A stretch of DNA of 64,000 nt from an uncultured Bacteroidota bacterium (GTDB lineage: Bacteria > Bacteroidota > Bacteroidia > Chitinophagales > Chitinophagaceae), in assembly GCA_903904855.1 (NCBI GenBank), contig CAIVEH010000042.1, positions 1 to 64,000 of the forward strand, written 5' to 3'. The notes below the pieces were generated by a model, which was not told the origin of the DNA, searched no databases, and saw only the letters and a program-made list of their open reading frames with translations. The translations under genes and the position numbers were made by a program. Below, piece by piece: positions 1 to 9,444 of the stretch (positions within the stretch are counted from its first letter, which is position 1; every line of letters begins with the position of its first letter).

Positions 1-183
1 TAATCGTAAATTAATTTATATTAGCCACCAGCAAGGGTTTCAGCATTAACCATTATCCCATCGCGTTTTTTTAAGGAGATGGGATAACCAAACAAATTCC
101 TTCTGGCGCAGGTCTGTAGCAAAGCCCGGTGCGTAGCCGACATGTGTCTTAGCAATCTAGGCAGTTTATAACTGCCGTTTCTT
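1..183. repeat. 183-bp structured repeat, copy 1
   Basis: Almost identical to 251-433, at a fixed offset of 250 bp, with only about five substitutions. Each copy holds two hairpins: a 10-bp perfect stem with a 15-nt loop (53-62 with 78-87, arms TTATCCCATC/GATGGGATAA) and a 7-bp stem with a 3-nt loop (160-166 with 170-176). The left edge of the window may cut a longer array. A stop-free frame runs through it on the minus strand, but the second copy has no usable start codon, so I treat it as non-coding or unknown. I do not recognise the family. Confidence 0.8.
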
Positions 184-250
184 ACAGAAGCGAGGGTCAC
201 AAATTCCCAAGCCCAAACTCCCAATCCCGCAAAAATGAGATAACATGAGA

Positions 251-433
251 TAATCGTAAATTAATTTATATTAGCCACCAGCAAGGCTTTCAGCGTTTAC
301 CATTATCCCATCGCGTTTTTTTAAGGAGATGGGATAACCAAACAAATTCCTTCTGGCGCAGGTCTGTAGCAAAGCCCGGTGCGTAGCCGACCTGTGTCTT
401 AGCAATCTAGGCAGTTTATAACTGCCGTTTCTT
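251..433. repeat. 183-bp structured repeat, copy 2
   Basis: Second copy of the repeat at 1-183, keeping both hairpins (303-312 with 328-337, and 410-416 with 420-426). The 67 bp between the copies are unique. This copy begins five bases past the stop codon of the membrane-protein gene that ends at 439, so it lies in that gene's 3' transcribed region and could act on its message. The differences from copy 1 fall outside the hairpin stems. Confidence 0.8.
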
Positions 434-438
434 TCAAA

Positions 439-1800
439 TCATTGCAGGCTTTTATCCTTTGCGGGGTATAAAAACTGCAAAAAACCAATAACCGCACAAA
501 AAGGTATCAGCCATATCATTTTGCAGCCAAAGCGGCCATTGAGTATAGAGAAGGCGGCACAGTCGAGGCAATTGAGTATAATACCTGCAAGGAGCAGGGA
601 TATAGCCATGCGGGCCTCCGGGGTTTTAATGGTTTTGGTGAATAAGTTAAGTGCTAATATGAGCAGGCTTAGTACCAGAATAATGGTAAAAACGCGGTTG
701 GGCCATTGCAGGTTATGATCGAATGACTGAATGTTTTGCCTGCCGGCATCGAAGCTGGCGGCCTCGCGGGCGAAGTATTCTTTAACCCGGTTATTGACAT
801 TGGAACCCGGCGGAAAGGAGCCATTGCCATCGCCTATGCCGAAGGTAACAGCCTGATCTATGGCCTGGCCGGCTGTGGCCGATAAATAGAGTTTCAGGTA
901 CCTGGGGGTGGTAAGGATATCGTGTATGATGTGGTTGTATTCTTCTTTGTTGCCCTGCCAGCTGCCTGTTTTGTATAGCGGGCTTGCTTCGTCCCAGATA
1001 AAGTCATCTGATTTGGCGGGCAATGCATCTTTGTAGGCGCATAGTTTGTAGTGGGCTACCGGGCACTGATCATCGAGGTAGGTCTTCAGTATGCCTTTCT
1101 CGAGTAGTGAGCCCATAAAGAAAACATGCTTTGACTTAGAGAACGCAGAACCCATAAATACGATGCTGAGCCCGGATAGCAGCAACAGCAATGCGGCCCT
1201 GAGCCTCAGTTTGCGGGTGTTTTCTTTTACGGTAATCCACCGGGCTGTTAGTATTATGAGGCAGGCCAAAATAATAAACAACATGGGGTGCGACATATGC
1301 ACTGCTACCGAAATAAAAAAGACAATGCAGAGCAATATAAGGCTGCCCCGGGTTTCTTTATTCAGCAGTATGAGCACAAGGCAAAGAAGCGCTATGGATG
1401 TATAAACATCGGGCTGCACCTGGCTTACCAGCCAAGATAAGGATGAGCCAATGGCTAAAAAACAAACGGTGAGCAGGCCAGGCAGCAATTGGTTGTTTAT
1501 AGGAAAAAGCCGCCTGATTATTTTAAAAATCAACCACGAAACAAGCCATGCCTGCATAAAAACAACCAGCCAAAGAGATAGGCCGTTGAGGCTGAATAGC
1601 CTTATCAGAAGCCCGTAGGTTATGGGCCTGTCGAACGGGGTTTCGGGTTTAAAACCTGATGCCAGATAGGTGGCCGTATCGGGGTTCATTAAGGGGTAAT
1701 GATTGTATATGGCAGGAATCAGCAAAGCCACTACACTGAGAGTGAGTGCTGCGTAATATAGCAGGGGGTTGTAACTAAGTTTGCGATTCGAGAACTCCAT
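439..1800 (-). CDS. multi-pass membrane protein, GT-C glycosyltransferase-like
   Basis: A 453-residue protein with about ten hydrophobic segments. The first (residues 12-30) is followed by a short loop with the acidic motif NPDTATYLASGF and then RPITYG. An acidic residue in the first outer loop is typical of GT-C lipid-linked sugar transferases, so that fold is an inference and no family is certain. A longer frame reaches back to 1896, but its extra 32 residues are encoded by a dispersed repeat (1827-1954), so I place the start at the ATG at 1800 (MEFSNRK). It is followed immediately by the structured repeat at 251-433. No operon partner is visible. Confidence 0.6.
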   Translation of the reverse strand: MEFSNRKLSYNPLLYYAALTLSVVALLIPAIYNHYPLMNPDTATYLASGFKPETPFDRPITYGLLIRLFSLNGLSLWLVVFMQAWLVSWLIFKIIRRLFPINNQLLPGLLTVCFLAIGSSLSWLVSQVQPDVYTSIALLCLVLILLNKETRGSLILLCIVFFISVAVHMSHPMLFIILACLIILTARWITVKENTRKLRLRAALLLLLSGLSIVFMGSAFSKSKHVFFMGSLLEKGILKTYLDDQCPVAHYKLCAYKDALPAKSDDFIWDEASPLYKTGSWQGNKEEYNHIIHDILTTPRYLKLYLSATAGQAIDQAVTFGIGDGNGSFPPGSNVNNRVKEYFAREAASFDAGRQNIQSFDHNLQWPNRVFTIILVLSLLILALNLFTKTIKTPEARMAISLLLAGIILNCLDCAAFSILNGRFGCKMIWLIPFCAVIGFLQFLYPAKDKSLQ

Positions 1801-1826
1801 AAACAGATTGCACCTCAATATAAAAC

Positions 1827-1954
1827 TAATACCGATTAGAATATAAAGAGCGGCATGAAAAAATCTCACGCTAAGGCGCGAAGGCGCAATATGCAAATGT
1901 CATTTTTAAGGCCGCAAAGAATACCAATGGCGCTGTATAATGTCTATTTGGTTT
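1827..1954. repeat. MITE-like dispersed repeat, copy 1
   Basis: About 128 bp shared with 3324-3452 and 54619-54738. The ends are imperfect inverted repeats built on AATACCGATT/TATAAAG and TATAAT/CTATTTGG. The centre carries a short tandem unit (AAGGCGCG) and the conserved block ATGCAAATGTCATTTTTAAG. It has no coding capacity of its own. It sits just upstream of the membrane-protein gene starting at 1800 and overlaps the artificially extended reading frame. Confidence 0.75.
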
Positions 1955-2007
1955 TTAATGGCCAAGGCATAAGCCTCAGCCATTAAAAATAGTAAATAAA
2001 GCAGATG

Positions 2008-3216
2008 CTATTCGACAACGATGCGTTTCACAACGGGGGCAATCAGGTCGTTATTGAACCTGATTTTTACAAAATAAACACCCTTGATAAAACGGGAAGT
2101 ATTGATTTCGAAGTTATCTCTGTTCAGGTTATCGGCTGAGAAAACAGTGCGGCCAGTCTGATCGTAGGCAGCAATACCATTGATAGTTGCCGATGAACTG
2201 ATGTTAACTTCGCTGGTGGCCGGGTTGGGGAAAATGGATAATTCGGCAACAGGATTTACATTATTAACGCCAGTGTACACAACTCCCGGACAGATGAAAT
2301 TGAACAGGAATACCCTGATCATAGAATCAACTGTGTTGAACTTAACAGGATCAGATGCCCATGGCACATGCAAATCTCCCGGAAAAATATGGCTCATATG
2401 GTTGATACCGCTTGAAACATAAACAGGTTCAAGCGCTCCCAGACCACAAAGATTTACAAGTACAGCTCCGCTGAGGGGATAACCGCAATTATAGGGAACA
2501 GTATTATCGTTGGTTCCCTGCGCATTTACCGATGGTTTGCTGCCGGTATGCACAAATGATGTTTCATTGAGCGCACCCGCCAGGTTGATTACCGCATTCA
2601 GTTTTGTGGTGTAGCCTGCATTACCGCTGTTGCCTTCAAAACCGCCGTTTGCAGTAATAGCCCCGGCTATAGCTGCAGGGCAGGCACCCAGGCTATCGAT
2701 ATAGCCTACATGCATATATAATACTGCACCGGCAGAATTGCCGCCGGCATAAATATTGTTTGTATCAATTTTATAGGTGTTGGTAGTAGCCCTGTCGTGC
2801 ATAAAATAACGGATTGCAGCTTTGCCGTCGCCTATGGCCCTGGCTACCTCATTAATTGCAGAATCAGCGCTCAGAACAAATGTGATGCCATCCATAGTGC
2901 GGTAATCGATAGATACGGTAACATAGCCACGCTTTGCAAACCGCTGGCAAAGGTTAATTATAGTTGAGTCATTGGACCGGTCGCCCTGACCCGTAATGAA
3001 ACTACCACCATGGGCAAGAATAATGAGCGGCCTTGCCGATGCCGTGTCTCCAGCAGGCTGGTATATATCCATCTGCTGGCTGTATACAGTAGAATAGGTA
3101 ACTGTGGTTTTGTTTACAGTCGGGAATATTTCGTTCCAATACCTGCCATTGGTGCACTGTGCGTCGGCAGTATTAAATAAAATTGAAGCTAGCAGGAGCA
3201 AGTATAATTTCCTCAT
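2008..3216 (-). CDS. secreted alpha/beta hydrolase (carboxylesterase-like) with T9SS sorting domain
   Basis: 402 residues. A signal peptide occupies residues 1-20, followed by an alpha/beta hydrolase domain to about 300. The oxyanion-hole motif HGGSF lies near 70 and the nucleophile elbow GGNSAG near 158-163, with Ser161 the likely nucleophile. Candidate Asp and His are in GTNDNTVPY and SGINHMSHIF. The last ~80 residues match the T9SS type A tail: an IFPNPA strand, a YDQTGR turn and an ending FIKGVYFVKI...VVKRIVVE. It is therefore predicted to cross the outer membrane and be anchored or released. The substrate cannot be told. It appears monocistronic, with a MITE-like element upstream at 3324. 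Confidence 0.85.
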   Translation of the reverse strand: MRKLYLLLLASILFNTADAQCTNGRYWNEIFPTVNKTTVTYSTVYSQQMDIYQPAGDTASARPLIILAHGGSFITGQGDRSNDSTIINLCQRFAKRGYVTVSIDYRTMDGITFVLSADSAINEVARAIGDGKAAIRYFMHDRATTNTYKIDTNNIYAGGNSAGAVLYMHVGYIDSLGACPAAIAGAITANGGFEGNSGNAGYTTKLNAVINLAGALNETSFVHTGSKPSVNAQGTNDNTVPYNCGYPLSGAVLVNLCGLGALEPVYVSSGINHMSHIFPGDLHVPWASDPVKFNTVDSMIRVFLFNFICPGVVYTGVNNVNPVAELSIFPNPATSEVNISSSATINGIAAYDQTGRTVFSADNLNRDNFEINTSRFIKGVYFVKIRFNNDLIAPVVKRIVVE

Positions 3217-3323
3217 AGTATTATTTTTTTTGTGAAAACTAATACAATTTAGTTACTTTTTCTTGCCTGCAATATTTTTTTGTTAATTTTTTTGCACGAT
3301 TAACCAATACTCAGCAATGAACT

Positions 3324-3452
3324 AATACCAAATAGACTATAAAGATCGGCATGAAAAAATTTCACGCGAAGGCGCGAAGGCGCAATATGCAAATGTCATT
3401 TTTAAGGCGGCAAAAAATACCAATACCGATTTTATAATTTCGATCTGGTATT
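3324..3452. repeat. MITE-like dispersed repeat, copy 2
   Basis: The best-preserved copy, with clear imperfect terminal inverted repeats of about 25 bp: the left end reads AATACCAAATAGACTATAAAG and the right end, on the other strand, AATACCAGATCGAAATTATAAA. It lies in the 270-bp gap between two minus-strand secreted-protein genes and fills half of it. The remaining gap shows nothing else I can name. Confidence 0.75.
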
Positions 3453-3486
3453 CTCAGCACTTACAACGCAAGTAGTATGAAGTAAG

Positions 3487-5073
3487 CTACCGTTTAATTA
3501 TTTTTTGAGTAGCAATCAGCTTACCTCCATTATCCAGAACAGATACAAAATAGATGCCGGGTACCAATGAGGAAAGTGATATTGTTTCCGATTTATTGAT
3601 CCAAGGCAAATTTATTTCAGTAATAGTTTGGCCGACCTGATTGGTAATTTTTATCAGTGTACTTGTTCCGGTTATTGCATCGGGACGCGCAATGGTCAGT
3701 TCGTTTGCAGTTGGGTTTGGGTAGAAAAGTATTGCTTCTTCCTTCATAGAAATAGGCTGCACTTCGGTAACGTTATAGTACTCATAATAATAATAGAAAA
3801 TCCGCTCGGCGGAAGATGCATAACTACCTGTGCCAGCCAGGGTATCGGTAAGTGAATAATTAAATGATTGGGATTGAGTGGGATTTTTTGCTGTATCGTA
3901 TACGAAATAGACTTTTTTGCCTGCCATCTGCGTAGATACAGGGCCGTAATCGCCGCCATAATAACGGTAATAAAGTGTATCGGGCAACCCTGTTAAGTTT
4001 ACATTCTTGGTATAAGTACATTTGTCCCAAACCGAACCTGATTCATATGTTTCTGTTTGTCCGTAAGTAAAATAACTGATACCACTGGTATATCCGAATG
4101 AGTCTTTGGCATAGGGTATCCATAATCCAAGATTATATTGACACATACTGTCGCTGTGTAAAGTGGAATCGCTGTTGTAATATAAATACCTCATTGTCTG
4201 AGGCTGCCAGTAACCAGAGCTGTCGGCATAATAGATAATATTATTTGGGGTGCTATAAGTACCATAAGTGCAAACAGATTTGCTTGATTCAGACCATATG
4301 CCACTGCCGCTTCTTATAGCTACACTGTCTACAGTCAACTGATTGAAACTGTTATAAACCAGGATTTCAGTTCTTGAAGTATCCCAGGCGTGAGTGATGG
4401 TATCATACTTGAAAGATACAGCCTCTGTGAAATTTCCCAGGCTGTCGTAATAATAATCAGTCCTGTCCATGAGGCCCGGTATAGCAGGATAATACTTGTT
4501 TGAGGAGTGTATTAACCTGGTATCGTTATAAAGATCACCGGCAACATCAGCAAATCCATATGGGGCCCCCAATGGGTTAAATGAATTCCATACATAAACA
4601 CTATCAGAAAATAACTGAAGCCTCATAGGGCTGTAATTGCCCGGCTCCATCAAAAGGTTCAAAGGGTAATTATCTCCAACAGGGGAAGTATAGGTTGCAA
4701 AACAAGGAGATTGATAATTCATCATCTGGTAGTTGAAGACCGAGCTCCTTGATCCGCTGTAAAAATAATACCCGGAATCTGACCTGCCATAGGGCAGATA
4801 GGAAGTATCGTGTAAATTATAACCACAAAAAGCCTTTAACCTTTCGCCAGAGATATTGGTTGTTTTTGCAGCATATTTCCGGTTTTCTTCTCTTCGGGCA
4901 TATTGATTTTGCAGTATTGATTGTATGCCTGGCATAAAATAACCAGTCTGAATGTTCACATTACCAGTATGGTTAAGAAACCCATTTCTGACAGATTGCG
5001 ACTGTGCATCAGCTGAAACAATAAATAAGATAACCAATAAGGATGAACAAAAAGCGGATAGCAATACTTTCAT
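3487..5073 (-). CDS. secreted T9SS-sorted protein of unknown function
   Basis: 528 residues with a signal peptide (1-23, cleaved after SADA). A Tyr/Ser/Asp-rich middle contains several repeats of the form YYDSLGNFTEA / YNSFNQLTVDS / YYNSDSTLHSDS, reminiscent of RHS/YD-like beta repeats found in Bacteroidota surface proteins. The C-terminal ~80 residues are a T9SS type A sorting domain (FYPNPTANELTI, GIYFVSVLDNGGKLIATQKI). I do not recognise a catalytic motif. It probably sits on the cell surface. Transcribed alone; the small lipoprotein at 5293 is on the other strand. Confidence 0.75.
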   Translation of the reverse strand: MKVLLSAFCSSLLVILFIVSADAQSQSVRNGFLNHTGNVNIQTGYFMPGIQSILQNQYARREENRKYAAKTTNISGERLKAFCGYNLHDTSYLPYGRSDSGYYFYSGSRSSVFNYQMMNYQSPCFATYTSPVGDNYPLNLLMEPGNYSPMRLQLFSDSVYVWNSFNPLGAPYGFADVAGDLYNDTRLIHSSNKYYPAIPGLMDRTDYYYDSLGNFTEAVSFKYDTITHAWDTSRTEILVYNSFNQLTVDSVAIRSGSGIWSESSKSVCTYGTYSTPNNIIYYADSSGYWQPQTMRYLYYNSDSTLHSDSMCQYNLGLWIPYAKDSFGYTSGISYFTYGQTETYESGSVWDKCTYTKNVNLTGLPDTLYYRYYGGDYGPVSTQMAGKKVYFVYDTAKNPTQSQSFNYSLTDTLAGTGSYASSAERIFYYYYEYYNVTEVQPISMKEEAILFYPNPTANELTIARPDAITGTSTLIKITNQVGQTITEINLPWINKSETISLSSLVPGIYFVSVLDNGGKLIATQKIIKR

Positions 5074-5292
5074 AAAACTGAATTTTAATGGACTCTGAAT
5101 AAAAATGGCATTCCTGATCAGAATAATAACTGAATCAAAGATGCAATATTAGTGAGTCCGTAACCTCAATTTCATGATACTTGTCAAATGATTATATGAC
5201 AATGAGCATATATTTGGGGTAATATTATCTGAGCTTATAAAATAATTCAGGTTATTGCTTACCTTTAAAACCGAAACTAAAATTTTCAGGAA

Positions 5293-5418
5293 ATGAAATA
5301 CAGGATAGTGACCATTTTGGCCCTTTTAATTGTGCTTATGGAGTTCAGCAGTTGCGCAAACCATCAATACCCGGCCAGTTACCACCATGGCAATAATGGC
5401 AAATCACGGTTTTATTGA
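5293..5418 (+). CDS. tiny predicted lipoprotein (41 aa)
   Basis: ATG at 5293 opens a 41-codon frame: a hydrophobic stretch ILALLIVLMEFSSCA with a lipobox-like Cys at residue 21, then a short polar tail rich in His, Tyr and Asn ending KSRFY. The last 15 bases overlap, on the opposite strand, the end of the receptor gene that stops at 5404. It resembles the 80-residue lipoprotein at 38972 in plan (short signal, Cys, basic/His tail). Small size keeps confidence modest. Confidence 0.5.
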   Translation: MKYRIVTILALLIVLMEFSSCANHQYPASYHHGNNGKSRFY

Positions 5419-7401
5419 TTTTGCTGAAATAATCTCTGCATTAATACCAAATAACCAGTTGATTCCGGGCATTGGCCTATAGGACACAACCTGGTAACTC
5501 TCATTCCAGATATTGTTACACTGCCCGGTAAAACGAAGTTGGTGTCTTTTGATCATTTTACTGAACATTATCTGCACATTCCCTGTCTGGTATGGAGGCA
5601 GATTTTCTGATTCGTCTGTAGTAAGAAACCTGTAGCTGGTGTAGGTATGATTATAATTAAATGAAAACAGCCTGTAACTGAAGCCTAAATTAGCTTGCCC
5701 GTTGTATCGTGGCGCATACGGGATTTGTTTACCAATGCTGCCATCATTAAAAATATAGCTCGACGTTGTAGTTGCCAGCACATAAGCGGTATTAATACCA
5801 ACATGGAATTTCCAGTCGCCAACGGTATAAGTAATAGAATTTTCAGTTTCCATTCCGCGGCTATGTACCTCGGCAATATTGTGCGGCGTCCATATTGCAC
5901 CACCCAACCATATTATCCAGTCATGAATATCTCTGCTGAATAATGATGCATCATGATAGAACGTAAAACCGCCTGTTTTCAGTTTAATTGTGTATCCGGC
6001 ATCCTCACTCCAGCCACGTTCAGGCTTAAGATTGATATTGCCACCCGGAAAGTAATACAACTCATTCAGCGAAGGCGTGCGATACGTATATTGTATGTTA
6101 GCTCTTATCTGCAACCAATGGAACAATGAACCGTAAACATTGGCTCCGGGTAAGAAAACAGTTTTCTGCACCTGGCTGTCGCTATGGTTAATGATTCTTT
6201 CGGCCCTTGCATTCAGTGCAATATCCAGTCTTTCATTAAAACGCTTTACATCCCATGCGCTGGCTATGGCCAGCTTATCCTGCTGCTTTGTATTTACATT
6301 GCCTTGCTGTGGAAGCCATGAAATCTGCAATGGGACAAAAAGTAGAATCCTGCCAAGACCTCCTAATTCCTTTTTCCAGCCCACTTCCTGAAAATACTGA
6401 TAAACGACATTCTCGGTATGCAGCAGAATAGAGCTGTCGGTATAACTGATCCTATCGCGGATGAATGAAGATTTGGCATACCACTTATTGCTGCCCGATT
6501 GATTTTTCCAGTCGGCAAGCAACCTTAATGAGCCATCAATTTGATTTTTCACCGAATAGGTTTCCAGTAATACAGGTGGTATCTCCCTTTTATACTGCTG
6601 ATACCAACCGGTAAGGCTGATAATATTCCGATCATCCAATTTATGGGCGCCTTTTAATAAAATAGCATCGCTGCCCAGCTTGCTATTGGGCATATTCGTT
6701 TTGATCCCTGATTCACTTGTAAAGGGGAAATTATTCTGAGCAGTCTGAGCAAAAATATTACCTGAAAAAAACCATCGTTGCCCGCTGATCATTCCATTAA
6801 GCCCACCCGAATATTGCCCGAAACTGCCAGTGGCTCCATTCATAGACAACTTCCTTTTACTGGTATCAAAGACCGGCGCATCATTTTCAAGCAACAAAGC
6901 CCCGCCAACATTGCCACTACCCCATAATGCTGCTGAACCGCCATAAACTATGTTCACTTTATTCATAAAGGCAACAGGCAATTCAGATACATCGGCTATT
7001 CCCAAAGCGGCATTCTGAACAGGGACTCCATTCCATAAAACGGCAGATTGTGCAGAGGATGACCCTCTGAAATTAAGCGTTGCCAGACTATTAAACCCGT
7101 ACGATTTCACAAATACGGGTACTTGCTGGGTAAGCAGGTTAGCCATATTCTGCATCTGGTATTGCTGTAAAGTAGCGCTGTCTATTGATTTTATTTTTTG
7201 CCCGGGTGAGAAGTCATTTAGACGGGTATCGTTTGATATTTTATGCCTGGAATGGATTTTTACTTCCTGAAGTAAAGAGTCCGTTTTTGATTGTGCCTGA
7301 ATTTTATTTAAAAAGAACAACAACATCAGTACTAATGCAAGTTTGTGCCTCCAAACACCGGGATGAAAACAATCCTGAATTATAATCTTTTTACTCATCA
7401 A
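5404..7401 (-). CDS. TonB-dependent receptor, BtuB-like (cobalamin uptake)
   Basis: 665 residues. A signal peptide at 1-37 is followed by a TonB-box-like region (LLQEVKIHS), a plug domain to about 165 (LNFRGSSSAQSAVLWNGVPV, GGSAALWGSGNVGGALLLEN) and a 22-strand barrel to the C terminus. The plug and size match the BtuB/Cir class rather than the large SusC class. It is the last gene of a four-gene operon led by a cobalamin riboswitch (10600-10790) and overlaps the BtuG-like gene by 11 bp, so the substrate is very probably vitamin B12 or a related corrinoid. Substrate assignment rests on context; the receptor family itself is clear. Confidence 0.88.
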   Translation of the reverse strand: MMSKKIIIQDCFHPGVWRHKLALVLMLLFFLNKIQAQSKTDSLLQEVKIHSRHKISNDTRLNDFSPGQKIKSIDSATLQQYQMQNMANLLTQQVPVFVKSYGFNSLATLNFRGSSSAQSAVLWNGVPVQNAALGIADVSELPVAFMNKVNIVYGGSAALWGSGNVGGALLLENDAPVFDTSKRKLSMNGATGSFGQYSGGLNGMISGQRWFFSGNIFAQTAQNNFPFTSESGIKTNMPNSKLGSDAILLKGAHKLDDRNIISLTGWYQQYKREIPPVLLETYSVKNQIDGSLRLLADWKNQSGSNKWYAKSSFIRDRISYTDSSILLHTENVVYQYFQEVGWKKELGGLGRILLFVPLQISWLPQQGNVNTKQQDKLAIASAWDVKRFNERLDIALNARAERIINHSDSQVQKTVFLPGANVYGSLFHWLQIRANIQYTYRTPSLNELYYFPGGNINLKPERGWSEDAGYTIKLKTGGFTFYHDASLFSRDIHDWIIWLGGAIWTPHNIAEVHSRGMETENSITYTVGDWKFHVGINTAYVLATTTSSYIFNDGSIGKQIPYAPRYNGQANLGFSYRLFSFNYNHTYTSYRFLTTDESENLPPYQTGNVQIMFSKMIKRHQLRFTGQCNNIWNESYQVVSYRPMPGINWLFGINAEIISAKSIKP

Positions 7402-8461
7402 AATAAAAATGCCCTGGCCCTTTACCTACATTGAAATTCTTTATCAATGTACCATCAGGGCGATAAATATATACAGTGCCCTGCTGAACAAAGCCCTTAG
7501 GGTCTCCTATAAAAATATTACCCGTAGATGGTTCAATACCCAATGCATAGAAATATTGGTTTTGCTCGGCAGGAATAAAGGGTATGTTTGGAATTGATTT
7601 TTCGTAGATTCCCATGCGGTATATCCCGTAATTTGAGGTTCCTCCAAATAAATTTGCCTCAATAAAATATAAAGTATCCCTCGTAGTATTAAACACAGGT
7701 TTCATTACATAAGGTTCCGAAGGGAAAGAATAAGATTGCAATATATTACCGGTGGATGGGTCCAGCCTGGTTAATGTAGCCGGTATCTGAGGTTCATCTC
7801 CAGCCAGCACCCAAAGCATCTGGTCCTTATCCAGTAATAATTCCTGGGGGGCATTGCCTGCAACTTTGATAGAATCCACAACCGTGTTGGTGAGTGTATT
7901 AATGCTGTAAATTTTATTGCCTGCCGAGACATCCCATGACCCGGCAAAAACCGTATTGTAATAAAGGCACATTCCCTCAACCGCCTTCCCAGGCATTATA
8001 ATAGAATCAGTAACCTGCATTGACTGCGGATTGATGATAAAGATTTTGTTGTGGTATTCAGAGGATACATAGGCTTTGGTGGTGCTGATGGGCAAAATAT
8101 AGCGTGGCTGAGGTATGTTCAATGTTGCTGAAAGCATCCAGTTACCCGCATTAAGCACAACTATTTTATTTGAATTGTTGACAACCACGAATAGTTTATC
8201 ACCAATGTGTTGCATACTCTGGAATATATCCCCCATCGGTTGCTTGTTTACTGCCTGATAGATATCTCCAAATACACTGTCTGTAGCAGGAGCATAGGCA
8301 TACAGTGTGGCATTATAATCGTTATACTTTCCCTCACACGCAATGTAAACATTGCCGGTAGCGCCAGGCACAGTATTAGTTATATTATGGGGCTTATCTT
8401 TGACACAAGCCGCCATACAGCATAGTAAAACAATCAGCGCTTTGTAATCTTTTCTAACCAT
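7391..8461 (-). CDS. BtuG-like surface beta-propeller lipoprotein (YncE/DUF5074 type)
   Basis: 356 residues. The lipobox LLCCMAAC puts the acylated Cys near 19, and the rest forms repeated YVSSEYHNKIFIINPQ / YSINTLTNTVVDSIKV blades typical of YncE-like seven-bladed propellers. In Bacteroides, BtuG proteins of this kind cap BtuB and bind B12 with extreme affinity. Here the gene sits directly before a BtuB-like receptor, overlapping it by 11 bp, under a cobalamin riboswitch, so the same role is a strong inference. It also overlaps the upstream T9SS gene by 28 bp, suggesting translational coupling. Confidence 0.8.
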   Translation of the reverse strand: MVRKDYKALIVLLCCMAACVKDKPHNITNTVPGATGNVYIACEGKYNDYNATLYAYAPATDSVFGDIYQAVNKQPMGDIFQSMQHIGDKLFVVVNNSNKIVVLNAGNWMLSATLNIPQPRYILPISTTKAYVSSEYHNKIFIINPQSMQVTDSIIMPGKAVEGMCLYYNTVFAGSWDVSAGNKIYSINTLTNTVVDSIKVAGNAPQELLLDKDQMLWVLAGDEPQIPATLTRLDPSTGNILQSYSFPSEPYVMKPVFNTTRDTLYFIEANLFGGTSNYGIYRMGIYEKSIPNIPFIPAEQNQYFYALGIEPSTGNIFIGDPKGFVQQGTVYIYRPDGTLIKNFNVGKGPGHFYFDE

Positions 8462-9435
8462 CTGTTTCCATTAAGATCACTTAAAGTAAGAAAATACATT
8501 CCGGAAGGATATTGACCCATCAAAATTTCGTTGTTCTTATCGGACAATATGATTTGTTGCAGCACAATACCTGTAATATTTGTAAGAGAGGCCTTCAGCC
8601 CTGAAGGAAATTGATTAGTAATACTTACAACTACCCCATCGCTGGCTGGATTAGGGTAGATATTTACCGAAATGTTGCCTGGCAATTGTTTCACGGACTC
8701 ATAAAGTTCGTGGATCACACCTATTGCATCCAGATCAAACCCACAAGATGGGTATGGTGTTGGATAAGGGTCATTTATTCTCCTTCCGGCACTGTCAAGT
8801 GAAGCATGACCATTTATTGGTCCTACTACATCCACTATTCGCACATTAGTAATATTATTTACATCAAGACCTGGGATACCAATCAAATCATCGAGGTCGA
8901 AAGGTGTTCCATACATGCCAACGTACTTGCCTGCCAGGTTATTCAAATTTGCAGCATCAATATAACTGTTGTTGCTGACCTGCACTTGAGTTTGTGTTAA
9001 TGAATTGGCCGGGAACCGGAAGTAATGAATACCATCTGAACTAACTTCAACAAAACCCAGTTCAAGAAAGGCTAATGAAGAGTCAGTGGCATTTCTGAAC
9101 CCGTTTTCGAATACCGCAAAATCAGGGCCCGGGCCATTATAAATTGGGTGGATAAATGTTAAATCTGCGATTCCGCTATCTCCCAGACTCACTGTATTAT
9201 CATCGGCAGGCCCTATAGCCTGGCTGCTGTCTCCTATACTGGCATAACCCAAAGTGGGATTGGCAATATCCATAAATCCCCTTTGAATAGTGCAGCCAGT
9301 TGCCCATGCTGCAAACCGGCCACTGGTGGCGCTGATAGCGGTACTGCCCGTGAGGCCTGCCTGTGGTGCATATTGCGCCAGCACATTGCAGAAAAAGGAT
9401 AGAAATGAAATGAGGGATATAACTGTGAATTTCAT
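8434..9435 (-). CDS. T9SS-sorted surface protein of the cobalamin operon, function unknown
   Basis: 333 residues with a signal peptide (1-20) and a T9SS tail from about 255 (IYPNPASDGVVVSI ... GMYFLTLSDLNGNRWLEKI). The main domain carries the ordered motifs GPGPDFAVFENGF, FVEVSSDGIHYFRFP, NLAGKYVGMYGTPFDLDDL and ITNVRIVDVVG, then DPYPTPYPSCGFDLDAIGVI. I have seen this arrangement called only cell surface protein. Its place between BtuH-like and BtuG-like genes, 9 bp and -28 bp apart, argues for a part in corrinoid capture. No enzyme motif is visible. The Asp-rich conserved loops could bind calcium. Confidence 0.75.
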   Translation of the reverse strand: MKFTVISLISFLSFFCNVLAQYAPQAGLTGSTAISATSGRFAAWATGCTIQRGFMDIANPTLGYASIGDSSQAIGPADDNTVSLGDSGIADLTFIHPIYNGPGPDFAVFENGFRNATDSSLAFLELGFVEVSSDGIHYFRFPANSLTQTQVQVSNNSYIDAANLNNLAGKYVGMYGTPFDLDDLIGIPGLDVNNITNVRIVDVVGPINGHASLDSAGRRINDPYPTPYPSCGFDLDAIGVIHELYESVKQLPGNISVNIYPNPASDGVVVSITNQFPSGLKASLTNITGIVLQQIILSDKNNEILMGQYPSGMYFLTLSDLNGNRWLEKITKR

Positions 9436-9444
9436 AAAAGGGGT

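Noticed and set aside
21-224. Stop-free frame of 67 codons on the minus strand inside repeat copy 1
   Set aside because: Its leader is not shared by copy 2, which has no start codon for the same frame, so a protein is unlikely.
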